A DNA stretch of 64,000 bases from a virus, in IMG/VR virus record IMGVR_UViG_3300032287_003559, positions 1 to 64,000 of that record. One strand, 5' to 3'. Of the stretch, positions 4,967-12,700 are shown one piece after another. The notes below the pieces were generated by a model. The model was given only the letters and a program-made list of their open reading frames with translations, did no database searches and was not told the origin of the DNA. Position numbers and translations under genes: made by a program. How positions within the stretch are numbered: position 1 is the first letter of the stretch; the number at the start of each line of letters is the position of its first letter.

Positions 4967-4991
4967 CAGGAACTAGCACAACTGCTAGAAT
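4967..4991 (+). promoter_or_regulatory. Possible extended -10 promoter with palindrome
   Basis: TGC-TAGAAT (4983-4991) has the TGn extended -10 form, with no good -35. An inverted repeat CTAGC (4973-4977) / GCTAG (4984-4988) overlaps the box, and AACTAG recurs three times around it. It would drive the small gene at 5050. Moderate support only. Confidence 0.4.
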
Positions 4992-5049
4992 GAGGGAACT
5001 AGGGGCACCCTTACTCAACACACAGTTCACTACACTTTCCTTCTTCATT

Positions 5050-5190
5050 ATGTCTAAGACCGTGATGCTTTCTCTGCTGGCTCAAGGTAACAACGGCACT
5101 GAGATTATGTCGATTCTTGATGCAATCGTTGCTGATAATGTTACTGAGGATGATGATAGTCAGGGAACGCTGAATCCGATTGAGTTCTGA
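5050..5190 (+). CDS. Small acidic hypothetical protein (46 aa)
   Basis: 46 residues from ATG 5050 (MSKTVMLSLLAQGNNGTEIM...), ending in an acidic tail (TEDDDSQGTLNPIEF). An ATG at 4990 is in frame but would start on top of the TAGAAT box and add a hydrophobic/neutral stretch unlike the rest, so 5050 is chosen. The pattern LSLLAQGNNGTEIMSILD suggests a short helix-turn-helix-like arrangement, unproven. It is the last gene before the terminator at 5202. Confidence 0.6.
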   Translation: MSKTVMLSLLAQGNNGTEIMSILDAIVADNVTEDDDSQGTLNPIEF

Positions 5191-5201
5191 TAGTCTACTG
5201 T

Positions 5202-5229
5202 GCGCCCTCTGGTTGACTCTGGAGGGCGC
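5202..5229 (+). terminator. Terminator-like hairpin closing the early block
   Basis: Perfect 8-bp GC-rich stem GCGCCCTC / GAGGGCGC with a 12-nt loop. The following bases (TTATGTTATGCTTGG) have only a weak T tract, so termination may be incomplete. It marks the boundary between the early block and the structural region. Confidence 0.75.
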
Positions 5230-5308
5230 TTATGTTATGCTTGGTGATGATAGTGATCCGGCAGTGTTTTGCCGCCGATTTGTTATAGCGTGGTGCGGCG
5301 TTGTTATG

Positions 5309-5318
5309 CCCCCCCCCC
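5309..5318 (+). repeat. C10 homopolymer tract
   Basis: Ten consecutive C residues in the gene-free stretch 5230-5408, followed by TTATT and A7. No coding frame depends on it. Apart from this tract and the late box at 5368, I see nothing else in that stretch. Confidence 0.9.
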
Positions 5319-5367
5319 TTATTAAAAAAAGCAAACTACCCTAACCTACAGAGGTGACAAATCGAGC

Positions 5368-5375
5368 TCTAAATA
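5368..5375 (+). promoter_or_regulatory. Putative late promoter box (TCTAAATA)
   Basis: TCTAAATA 33 bases upstream of the gene at 5409; the extended CTAAATATC is identical to the box upstream of gp13. Confidence 0.6.
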
Positions 5376-5408
5376 TCAATTTCAAAAAAAATTTCCGGAG
5401 GTAAAAAA

Positions 5409-5489
5409 ATGGGTGTAAAGTGGATTCATAAGGGTGGATATTCTCGCCCAGATAAAAGAACTCTAAAGAAAGGCAGTAAAAAGAAATGA
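5409..5489 (+). CDS. Very small basic protein (26 aa)
   Basis: 26 residues, MGVKWIHKGGYSRPDKRTLK plus KGSKKK, very rich in Lys. An unusually good Shine-Dalgarno sequence, CCGGAGGT, sits seven bases before the ATG. Together with the late box upstream, this argues for translation despite the size. It overlaps the next start by four bases. A nucleic-acid-binding role is suggested only by charge. Confidence 0.6.
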   Translation: MGVKWIHKGGYSRPDKRTLKKGSKKK

Positions 5490-5629
5490 GTCGAAATGTT
5501 CCTTATTGGAATTTTTGGAAGGTTGTTTTTGCAGGATGGATGATACGCTATCCTGGAAGAATGATAAAAATTTTCGGAGTACCAATTGGAATTGTATTAA
5601 TAATGATATATAATGCTGTGAAGAAATAA
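5486..5629 (+). CDS. Small single-span membrane protein (47 aa)
   Basis: 47 residues with an aromatic amphipathic N-terminus (NVPYWNFWKVVFAGWMIRYP), a basic hinge (RMIK) and a hydrophobic span IFGVPIGIVLIMIYNAV near the C-terminus. Predicted inner-membrane protein; function unknown. It starts in ATGA overlap with the basic peptide gene. Confidence 0.6.
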   Translation: MSRNVPYWNFWKVVFAGWMIRYPGRMIKIFGVPIGIVLIMIYNAVKK

Positions 5630-5649
5630 AAAATTCCGGAAATTTTTTT

Positions 5650-5850
5650 ATGAAAGAACAGGAAAAAATATATCACATATATGCAAAGGGGCAGTGCATA
5701 TATCACAGTTTATCAGAAGAAAAATTTTCTGAGATCTGGGAGATGTTACACAGGATGATTGATTTTTTGGATATGAGTATTTCATCCGAAGATTTGCAAT
5801 ATGAGGAAGTCAGTGTGAATAAACTGATATCATTAAATTCTTCATATTGA
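5650..5850 (+). CDS. Conserved cyanophage small protein, paralog of 6663-6824
   Basis: 66 residues (MKEQEKIYHIYAKGQCIYHS...). It shares a layout with the gene at 6663: a short strand IY.(I/L)Y.KG, Y.(S/N)LS.E, a helix, and a final acidic segment with a DLxxEE core. Such proteins recur in cyanophages, from memory, without assigned function. GGA precedes the ATG after ATTCC, a weak Shine-Dalgarno site. The two paralogs flank the glycosyltransferase-like gene. Confidence 0.7.
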   Translation: MKEQEKIYHIYAKGQCIYHSLSEEKFSEIWEMLHRMIDFLDMSISSEDLQYEEVSVNKLISLNSSY

Positions 5851-5855
5851 CAAAT

Positions 5856-5863
5856 GATAAATA
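5856..5863 (+). promoter_or_regulatory. Putative late promoter box (GATAAATA)
   Basis: GATAAATA, 35 bases upstream of the gene at 5899; same form as the box upstream of gp8. Confidence 0.6.
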
Positions 5864-5898
5864 GAACGATAAAATTGATCTGATGGTTTTTTTAACTT

Positions 5899-6663
5899 AT
5901 GGCAAAAGGATTTAGTGTTAAGGCATCAACACCAATTTCGAAAGAAGAGTGGGATTATGATGCAATCAAAGAACGAATGAAAGGCAAGTCTATTGTCTTT
6001 TGTCTACCTGGAAGAGGTTGTTCTTTTATTTTTCTAAAAGCATTTGTACAACTTTGTTTTGATCTTGTACAAAATGGAATGAGTATTCAAATTTCACAAG
6101 ACTACTCATCGATGGTTAATTTTGCACGTTGTAAGGTACTTGGTGCAAATGTTCTAAGGGGTCCGAATCAAATTCCTTGGGATGGAAAACTGCAGTATGA
6201 TTATCAACTTTGGATTGACTCGGATATTGTCTTTGACTCTCAAAAGTTCTGGCAACTTTGTGATCTAGCAATTTCAGCAGACGGCACAGAACGTGAGATT
6301 GTTGCTGGGTGGTATGCTACTGAAGATGGTCACACAACATCAGTAGCTCATTGGTTAGAGGAAGAAGACTTCCGTAAGAATGGTGGAGTGATGAATCATG
6401 AAACTGTTGAGTCAATTTCAAAGCGTAAGAAGCCATTTACTGTTGACTACACAGGATTTGGATGGGTCATGATCAAACATGGAGTTTTTGAACGTCTTGA
6501 GTATCCTTGGTTTGCTCCAAAGATGCAAGTCTTTGATTCTGGTAAAGTTCAAGATATGTGTGGTGAGGATGTTTCTTTCTGTCTTGATGCAAAAGAAGCA
6601 GGTATGGTAACCTGGTGTGATCCCAGGATTCGTGTTGGACATGAAAAAACTCGTATTATCTGA
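5899..6663 (+). CDS. Glycosyltransferase-like protein (GT-A fold)
   Basis: 254 residues. The layout fits a GT-A family enzyme: an N-terminal strand (KSIVFCLPGRGCS), NFARCKVLGANVLRG, then the metal-binding type motif LWIDSDIVF (D-x-D, about residues 111-119), and a C-terminal MCGEDVSFCLDAKEAG segment containing the E-D pair typical of an acceptor/catalytic site. It would transfer a sugar from a nucleotide-sugar; substrate unknown. Cyanophages commonly carry such genes near structural clusters, so virion or host-surface glycosylation is plausible but inferred. A late-type box precedes it. Confidence 0.7.
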   Translation: MAKGFSVKASTPISKEEWDYDAIKERMKGKSIVFCLPGRGCSFIFLKAFVQLCFDLVQNGMSIQISQDYSSMVNFARCKVLGANVLRGPNQIPWDGKLQYDYQLWIDSDIVFDSQKFWQLCDLAISADGTEREIVAGWYATEDGHTTSVAHWLEEEDFRKNGGVMNHETVESISKRKKPFTVDYTGFGWVMIKHGVFERLEYPWFAPKMQVFDSGKVQDMCGEDVSFCLDAKEAGMVTWCDPRIRVGHEKTRII

Positions 6664-6824
6664 TGGAAAAATCATACAATCTTTTATATAAAGGTCGTAA
6701 GATTTACACGAATCTCAGTGCAGAAGATTGTACTGAGATTCTCCAAGACTTCTCAGAGCGTTTTTTCTCGGGAGAAGACATTGACCCAAATGATTTAGAA
6801 ATGGAGGAACTTTTAAATGGCTAA
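6663..6824 (+). CDS. Small acidic protein, paralog of 5650-5850
   Basis: 53 residues (MEKSYNLLYKGRKIYTNLSA...). It aligns with the 5650 gene over most of its length: Y.LLYKGRKIYTNLSAEDC against YHIYAKGQCIYHSLSEEKF, and DLEMEEL against DLQYEEV. It starts in TGATG overlap with the glycosyltransferase-like gene and ends overlapping the next gene. Function unknown. Confidence 0.65.
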   Translation: MEKSYNLLYKGRKIYTNLSAEDCTEILQDFSERFFSGEDIDPNDLEMEELLNG

Positions 6825-6957
6825 AGGTGGAATGAACAAGACGTTGTTTGAACCAGGAGCACCTAAGAAAACTCGTCAAGGAAAATCAGCTCGTACTTTG
6901 TTAAGTGCAACCTCTCGTAATGGACGCAAAAAAAAGTATCGCGGGCAAGGAAAATAA
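6817..6957 (+). CDS. Small basic conserved cyanophage protein (46 aa)
   Basis: 46 residues, MAKGGMNKTLFEPGAPKKTR then QGKSARTLLSATSRNGRKKK and YRGQGK. Proteins of this pattern (MAKGGMNKTLFEPG...RNGRKK.YRGQG) are, from memory, nearly universal in T4-like cyanophages and unnamed. It is highly basic, so nucleic-acid or ribosome contact is possible. GGAGGAAC lies upstream of the start as a Shine-Dalgarno site inside the previous gene, with which it overlaps by eight bases. Confidence 0.8.
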   Translation: MAKGGMNKTLFEPGAPKKTRQGKSARTLLSATSRNGRKKKYRGQGK

Positions 6958-6963
6958 TTTAAC

Positions 6964-7179
6964 ATGCTTCAATTAAACCCACAGATCCCAGTTCTTACTC
7001 CAAAAGGTAAGGGTTGGGCATTTTTTTTAGTAGATCGATCTCAAGAGCACGATCTTGAATGGATTGTATTTTTAGATGATGGCGGATACTGTTGGACTTT
7101 TCGTAATTCTGATATTAGAATTCAAAAAAATGATACTTTTGGTCGAAGAAATATAGAAAGCTTTGATTTCAAGGGATAG
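6964..7179 (+). CDS. Conserved cyanophage small protein (71 aa)
   Basis: 71 residues (MLQLNPQIPVLTPKGKGWAF...). The pattern LNPQIPV.TPKGKGWAFF..D.S.EH...W.VFLDD.G.CWTFRN.DIR is familiar from T4-like cyanophages and unnamed. It is beta-rich, with four Trp including the WAFF and CWTF segments; a small SH3-like barrel is a reasonable guess. It is spaced six bases after the basic gene. Function unknown. Confidence 0.75.
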   Translation: MLQLNPQIPVLTPKGKGWAFFLVDRSQEHDLEWIVFLDDGGYCWTFRNSDIRIQKNDTFGRRNIESFDFKG

Positions 7180-7196
7180 CAACCCCTTTAAAAGTT

Positions 7197-7212
7197 CTGA
7201 TTTTTAAATCAG
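7197..7212 (+). repeat. Small hairpin overlapping a ribosome binding site
   Basis: CTGATTT (7197-7203) TT AAATCAG (7206-7212); the right arm runs into the AGGAG Shine-Dalgarno site of the gene at 7223. A 5-bp AAGGG/CCCTT hairpin lies just upstream (7171-7189). Possible weak terminator or translational control. Confidence 0.4.
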
Positions 7213-7222
7213 GAGTAAAAAA

Positions 7223-7414
7223 ATGCACAAGCAAACTGATAAGGAACAAAAAACAGAAGAGCAAAAAATGCTCAGGGAAATTTCAAATGATGATTTGATT
7301 CCAAAAAAACATGATTTTAGAATTCAAAAAGAAATTCATGAAAAAATTCGTAATGATGATGATTATGATGATTGGGAATACGGAACTGAACCAATTCCTC
7401 TAGCAGAATTTTGA
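7223..7414 (+). CDS. Small charged hypothetical protein (63 aa)
   Basis: 63 residues, MHKQTDKEQKTEEQKMLREI and onward, extremely charged, with an acidic patch RNDDDYDDWEYGTEP near the C-terminus. Probably disordered or helical. A good Shine-Dalgarno site (CAGGAG) lies eight bases before the ATG. It is the last small gene before the baseplate cluster. No family recognised. Confidence 0.6.
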   Translation: MHKQTDKEQKTEEQKMLREISNDDLIPKKHDFRIQKEIHEKIRNDDDYDDWEYGTEPIPLAEF

Positions 7415-7426
7415 TCGATATTCTCT

Positions 7427-7434
7427 AATAAATA
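7427..7434 (+). promoter_or_regulatory. Putative late promoter box upstream of gene 25
   Basis: AATAAATA in CTCTAATAAATAAGG, 20 bases before the gene 25 start. Likely entry point for the whole 25-6-7 baseplate string. Confidence 0.7.
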
Positions 7435-7454
7435 AGGTAGAATTATAATAATAA

Positions 7455-7856
7455 ATGCCATTAGAGCGGGTAAGTCAAGGTTTCAAGGATATTAGCATGT
7501 CTTTTCAGATTAATCCTCTGAATAATGACTTAATTGCGCTTAAAAATGAAACTGCGATTGCTCGCTCTATTCGTAATATTGTTTTTACTCTTCCCGGAGA
7601 AAAGTTTTTTAATCAAAATTTTGGTTCTAGGGTAAGTAGATCTCTTTTTGAAAATGTAGATGAAATTTCTGCATCTATTATTAAAGATGAAATTGAGAAC
7701 TCAATCAATAATTATGAGCCAAGAGTTCAATTAATTGAGGTGCAAACAATTCCCGATTATGATAATGGTGCATTTGACGTAATCATTTCTTACAGAATTA
7801 TTGGCGCAGATGTTCCTGCTCAACAATTACAGTTTGTTCTGCAACCTACCAGGTAA
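7455..7856 (+). CDS. 25: Baseplate wedge subunit gp25
   Basis: 133 residues, almost exactly the T4 gp25 length (132). The central motif NIVFTLPGEKFFNQNFGSRVSRSLFE is the gp25/GPW family signature (F-x-PGE-R-x-x-x-x-x-G). gp25 sits at the inner baseplate wedge and contacts gp6 and the sheath initiation site. It is followed eight bases later by gene 6, as expected from its partner. An in-frame ATG at 7497 (MSFQIN...) is an alternative start; 7455 is kept because it matches the T4 length. Confidence 0.93.
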   Translation: MPLERVSQGFKDISMSFQINPLNNDLIALKNETAIARSIRNIVFTLPGEKFFNQNFGSRVSRSLFENVDEISASIIKDEIENSINNYEPRVQLIEVQTIPDYDNGAFDVIISYRIIGADVPAQQLQFVLQPTR

Positions 7857-7864
7857 TTAGGTAA

Positions 7865-9793
7865 ATGCCATTAGTAAATTTCACAAATCTGGATTTTGAC
7901 CAGATTAAAACAACTCTTAGAGATTACTTAAAATCCAATTCCAACTTTACTGATTACGACTTTGACGGGTCGAATCTTTCAACAATTCTTGACGTTCTTG
8001 CATATAATACATATATTACTTCATATAATGCTAACATGGTAGCAAATGAAGTATTCATTGATAGTGCTACACTTAGGGAAAATGTTGTCGCACTAGCAAG
8101 AAACATTGGATATATTCCAAGATCAAAGAAAGCAGCAACAGCAACGATTAGTTTCTTTGTTGATGCAACAAACATAACTCCATCTCCAACATCATTAACT
8201 CTCAAAAAAGGTCCTGTTGCTAGTACTAATGGTTCATTTGGAAATCAATCTTTTGTTTTTTCTATCTTAGATGATATTACTGTTCCTGTAGTTGATAATA
8301 TTGCATCTTTTACGGACATTAAAATTTACGAAGGAGTATTATTAAATACTGATTTTACCTATAGTTCAAGAAATCCAAATCAAAGATTTATTTTACCAAA
8401 CAGTGGAGTTGATACTGACTTGATTTCGGTATCAGTAAAAAATAATCCTTCACCAACAACAGCATCTATAAAATATAATATTCAAGATAGTTTATTTGAA
8501 ATAGATGGAGAGTCCGAAGTATATTTTTTACAGGAAATAGAAGACGAAAGGTATGAATTAATTTTTGGAGATGATGTATTTGGAAAGGCACTTCAAGAAG
8601 GATATTATATCAGCGCATCATATATTGTTACTAATGGAGATAGTGGTAATGGTATCAATCAATTCACCTTTTCTGGAAGATTAACCTACACAAGAAATTC
8701 TGTAGAATATGTCGTTTCTTCTGGAATTTCTTTACTAACTACAGGTCTATCGTCCAGTGGTGGAGAAAATATTGAATCTGTAGAATCTATCAAAAAATAT
8801 GCACCAAGGATTTATGCATCTCAAAATAGAGCATTGACTGCGAATGATTACGAGACATTAATTCCTGCAAAAATTTATCCAGAAACTGAATCAATTTCTG
8901 TTTTTGGTGGCGAAGAATTAATTCCACCACAATACGGAAAAGTTTTTATTAGTATTAAACCAAGATCTGGAGATTTTCTTCCAAACCTAATTAAAGAAAA
9001 TATTAAACTGAAACTTAAAAAATATGCAGTTGCTGGAATTGTTCCAGAAATTTTAGATTTGAAATATCTTTATATAGAAGTTGATTCAAAAATCTACTAT
9101 AATTCAAATCTTGCCCCTAGCCCTGCATATGTTTCTAGCATAATTCAATCAAATGCTAATAAGTACGCAGAATCATCTGAGTTAAATAAGTATGGTGCAA
9201 GGTTCAAATACAGTAAATTTTTAAAGATAATAGATGACAGTCATTCATCAGTTACCTCAAATATTACTAATATCCAAATGAGAAGAGACCTTAGGGTTGT
9301 TTTGAATACATTCTCAGAATACTCAATCGGATTTGGAAATCAATTCCATATTAATAGTATGGATGGATATAATATTAAATCCTCTGGTTTTGTTGTAAGT
9401 GGAATCAATGAAACTGTTTATCTATCTGATATCCCAGATACCAATAGAACAACAGGATCTATATTTTTATTTACTTTACCAAATTCTTCATCTAGAAGTT
9501 CAACAGTTGTTAAAAGAGGAGTTGGTAAAATTGACTATACCAAAGGTATTATAACATTAAATCCAATCAATATTATCTCAGCAAAAACTAAAGATTCTCA
9601 ATCAATTATTGAGATATCTGCGGTTCCGCAATCAAATGATATAATTGGATTGCAGGATCTGTATTTGCAACTAGATATTAATAACAGTATATTTGAAATG
9701 GTTATTGATGAAGTTTCATCAGGTCTTGATCCTTCAGCATCAAATTATATTGTAACTTCAAGCTATAGCAACGGGAATTTAGTAAGATCGTAA
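7865..9793 (+). CDS. 6: Baseplate wedge subunit gp6
   Basis: 642 residues, close to T4 gp6 (660). The N-terminal MPLVNFTNLDFDQIKTTLRD and SNLSTILDVLAYNTYITSYN segments, followed by NEVFIDSATLRENVVALARN, are typical of gp6/baseplate J-like proteins. gp6 dimers form the inner ring joining the wedges around the hub. The C-terminal ~150 residues (from about 490) are less conserved and beta-rich. It follows gp25 and precedes gp7, the usual wedge assembly order. Confidence 0.92.
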   Translation: MPLVNFTNLDFDQIKTTLRDYLKSNSNFTDYDFDGSNLSTILDVLAYNTYITSYNANMVANEVFIDSATLRENVVALARNIGYIPRSKKAATATISFFVDATNITPSPTSLTLKKGPVASTNGSFGNQSFVFSILDDITVPVVDNIASFTDIKIYEGVLLNTDFTYSSRNPNQRFILPNSGVDTDLISVSVKNNPSPTTASIKYNIQDSLFEIDGESEVYFLQEIEDERYELIFGDDVFGKALQEGYYISASYIVTNGDSGNGINQFTFSGRLTYTRNSVEYVVSSGISLLTTGLSSSGGENIESVESIKKYAPRIYASQNRALTANDYETLIPAKIYPETESISVFGGEELIPPQYGKVFISIKPRSGDFLPNLIKENIKLKLKKYAVAGIVPEILDLKYLYIEVDSKIYYNSNLAPSPAYVSSIIQSNANKYAESSELNKYGARFKYSKFLKIIDDSHSSVTSNITNIQMRRDLRVVLNTFSEYSIGFGNQFHINSMDGYNIKSSGFVVSGINETVYLSDIPDTNRTTGSIFLFTLPNSSSRSSTVVKRGVGKIDYTKGIITLNPINIISAKTKDSQSIIEISAVPQSNDIIGLQDLYLQLDINNSIFEMVIDEVSSGLDPSASNYIVTSSYSNGNLVRS

Positions 9794-9797
9794 TAAA

Positions 9798-12700
9798 ATG
9801 ACAGAAACTAGAATCAAATTTAGCAACATTGTACAAAATCAGCTTCCTGCATATATTAGGGAAGAGTTCCCTTTAGTTTCTGAATTTTTATCGCAATATT
9901 ACATATCACAAGAATTTAAGTCATCACCAATTGACTTAATACAAAATATTGATAGATATGTAAAAATTGATGAGCAGACAAATCTAACGGAGAGTGCTGT
10001 CTTATCAGGAGATCTATCAATTAATGACGATACAATATATGTTTCATTTGACGGATCGGTATCAAATGGAACATATGGATTCCCAGATTCTTATGGTCTA
10101 ATTAAAATTGACGATGAAATTATCACATATACTGGAAAGACTTCAAATTCATTTACAGGATGTATAAGAGGATTTAGTGGGATCACTTCATATGATAAAC
10201 CAAATTCTCCGGACGAATTAGTATTCTCACAATCTGAAATTAGAGAACATACTTCTGGAGCAGTAATTACTAATCTAAGCTCATTATTTTTAAAAGAGTT
10301 TTTAGTAAAATCAAAATACCAATTACTTCCAGGTTTTGGTAACAGAGAGTTAAACGAAAATATAAATCAGTCTCTGTTTATTAAGCAAGCAAAGGATTTT
10401 TATAGAAGTAAAGGAACTGATGAATCTTTTCAGATTTTATTTAAAGCATTATATGGGGAACATGTATCTATAATTAGACCTAAAGATTATTTGTTTAGAC
10501 CATCTGATGCTCACTACTTAGTAACTGAAGATTTAGTTGTTGAAAGTATTTCTGGCGATCCTCTCAATTTAAGCAACTTAACCTTATATCAAGACGAATA
10601 TAATAATATTTCGAAGGCATATGCGCCTATCACTAAAGTTGAAAAAATAATATCTGGAATAGGTAATACTTATTACAAGTTAAGTCTTGATGCTGGATAT
10701 AATAGAGATATTGGCGTAGACGGATCTATATACGGAAACTTCTCAATTCACCCAAAAACAAAAGTAATCGGACAAGTTTCTACCGGAACTACATTTTTAT
10801 CAGTAGATTCTACGGTAGGATTTCCTCAAAGTGGCGAACTATCTGTAGTTTACAGTGATGGTAGCTCAGGAGTTATATCCTACTCCTCAAAGTCTCTTAC
10901 ACAATTCTTTGGATGCTCAAATATATCTGGGACAATTTTAGATGCAAGCAATGTTGGAATCAATACATTTGCATATGCAGTATATGAAAATGAAGTAATA
11001 AAAATAAAAATTAATTCTGTTTTAGAAAATCTTACAATATCTGACGATACTTATTATTATTCAAAGGGAGATAGTGCAGAAATTAAAACATTAGGAATTA
11101 ATTCAAAAGATAGCATATCAAACAATTGGTTGCTAAATTTATCAACAAAATATGATATTCAATCTTTAGTAAGAACAGATAGCTCAGATAATACTTATCA
11201 AATTACCACAAAAAATAATCATATTTTTAAAATTGGAGACAGTGTTACTATCATAGGTAATGGTGGAACTCAAAGAAATTCTACAATAATAGATATTACT
11301 TCCCAAAAATCTTTTACAATAAAGGGTCAGGGAGAACTTCCTTCTAATGAAACTTATTCAATAAAAAGAAATATATTAAAGGTAAATTCTTCGGTATTTC
11401 CATCAAGCTCTATTATTGATGCTAATGTTCAGAATGTTTATAAGTCCAAAGATAAACTTTTAGTTTCTTCACCATCTTTACCATATTATAATCAACAAGC
11501 TCTTGATGCATCAAATAGACTAATAACTTTTACAGGAACATTTGCTCCTGTTGGTATAGCATCAACAGATATTTTTAATATTACTTCTGGTGTTGATCAT
11601 GGATTTTATACTGGAGATTTGATTTATTATACTCCAGAAAAGACATCAACATCTTCAACAGATAGTGAAGGAAATGTAACGGTATCATCCACCATATTAA
11701 GTTCCTTATTTGATGAGGGTCTTTACTATGTTAAGAGAGTAGATCCCAATAACGTAAAATTTGCTAAGAGCAGAACAAATATAAACAATTCAATTTTTAT
11801 ATCAGTTTCTGGTAACGTTACTGTTACTAACAATACAATAGAGCCTTATGATCTTAGGGCAAAATCTTTAGGATCTCAAAAACTATTAAGAGAAATTTCA
11901 ACTGCAATTGATGATGGGCAAGTATATCCAACAAAACCTGGGACAACTGGAATACTTATTAATGGAGTAGAAATCTTAAATTATAAATCAAAAGATAATG
12001 TTTATTATGGTCCTATTGAAGAGATAATAGTAACTGCTGGTGGATCTAACTATGATGTCATCAATCCACCTATTTTAAATATTACAGATTCTGTTGGTGT
12101 TGGTGCTACTGGATACTGTGCAGTAAGTGGTAATTTAAAAGAGATTAGAGTTATTGATCCTGGATTTGATTATGAGGGAACTCCATCTGTAAACATTACT
12201 GGAGGTAATGGACTTAACGCTACTGCGTTAGCAAATATGAAATTAATTTCATATGAAGTATCTTTCAATTCACAATCAAATGCTGCTCTTGTTTCGTTAG
12301 GAAGTTCACTATCAACTATTGGATTTAGCACTTATCACAAATTTAGAAATTCCGAAAGAGTTATCTATAAAACAAGTGGACAAAAAGCAGTTGGTGGATT
12401 ATCGACAGATTCATCATACTATGTTTCAGTAACAAATCCATATACAGTTAGATTGCATAAAACATTAGATGATGCTGTATCTGGTATTAATACGATTACA
12501 TTAACATCTTATGGCGTCGGAAGTCATGCTTTACAATCTTACGATAAAAAATCAGTTTTAGCATCTGTCACTATAGTTGATCCAGGAAGTGGATATGAGA
12601 ATAAGAAAAAGACAGTTTCGTCCAGTGGAATCAGCACTTCTTTAGATTCTATACAATTAAAAAATCATGAATTTAAATCTGGAGAAATAATAACATATAA

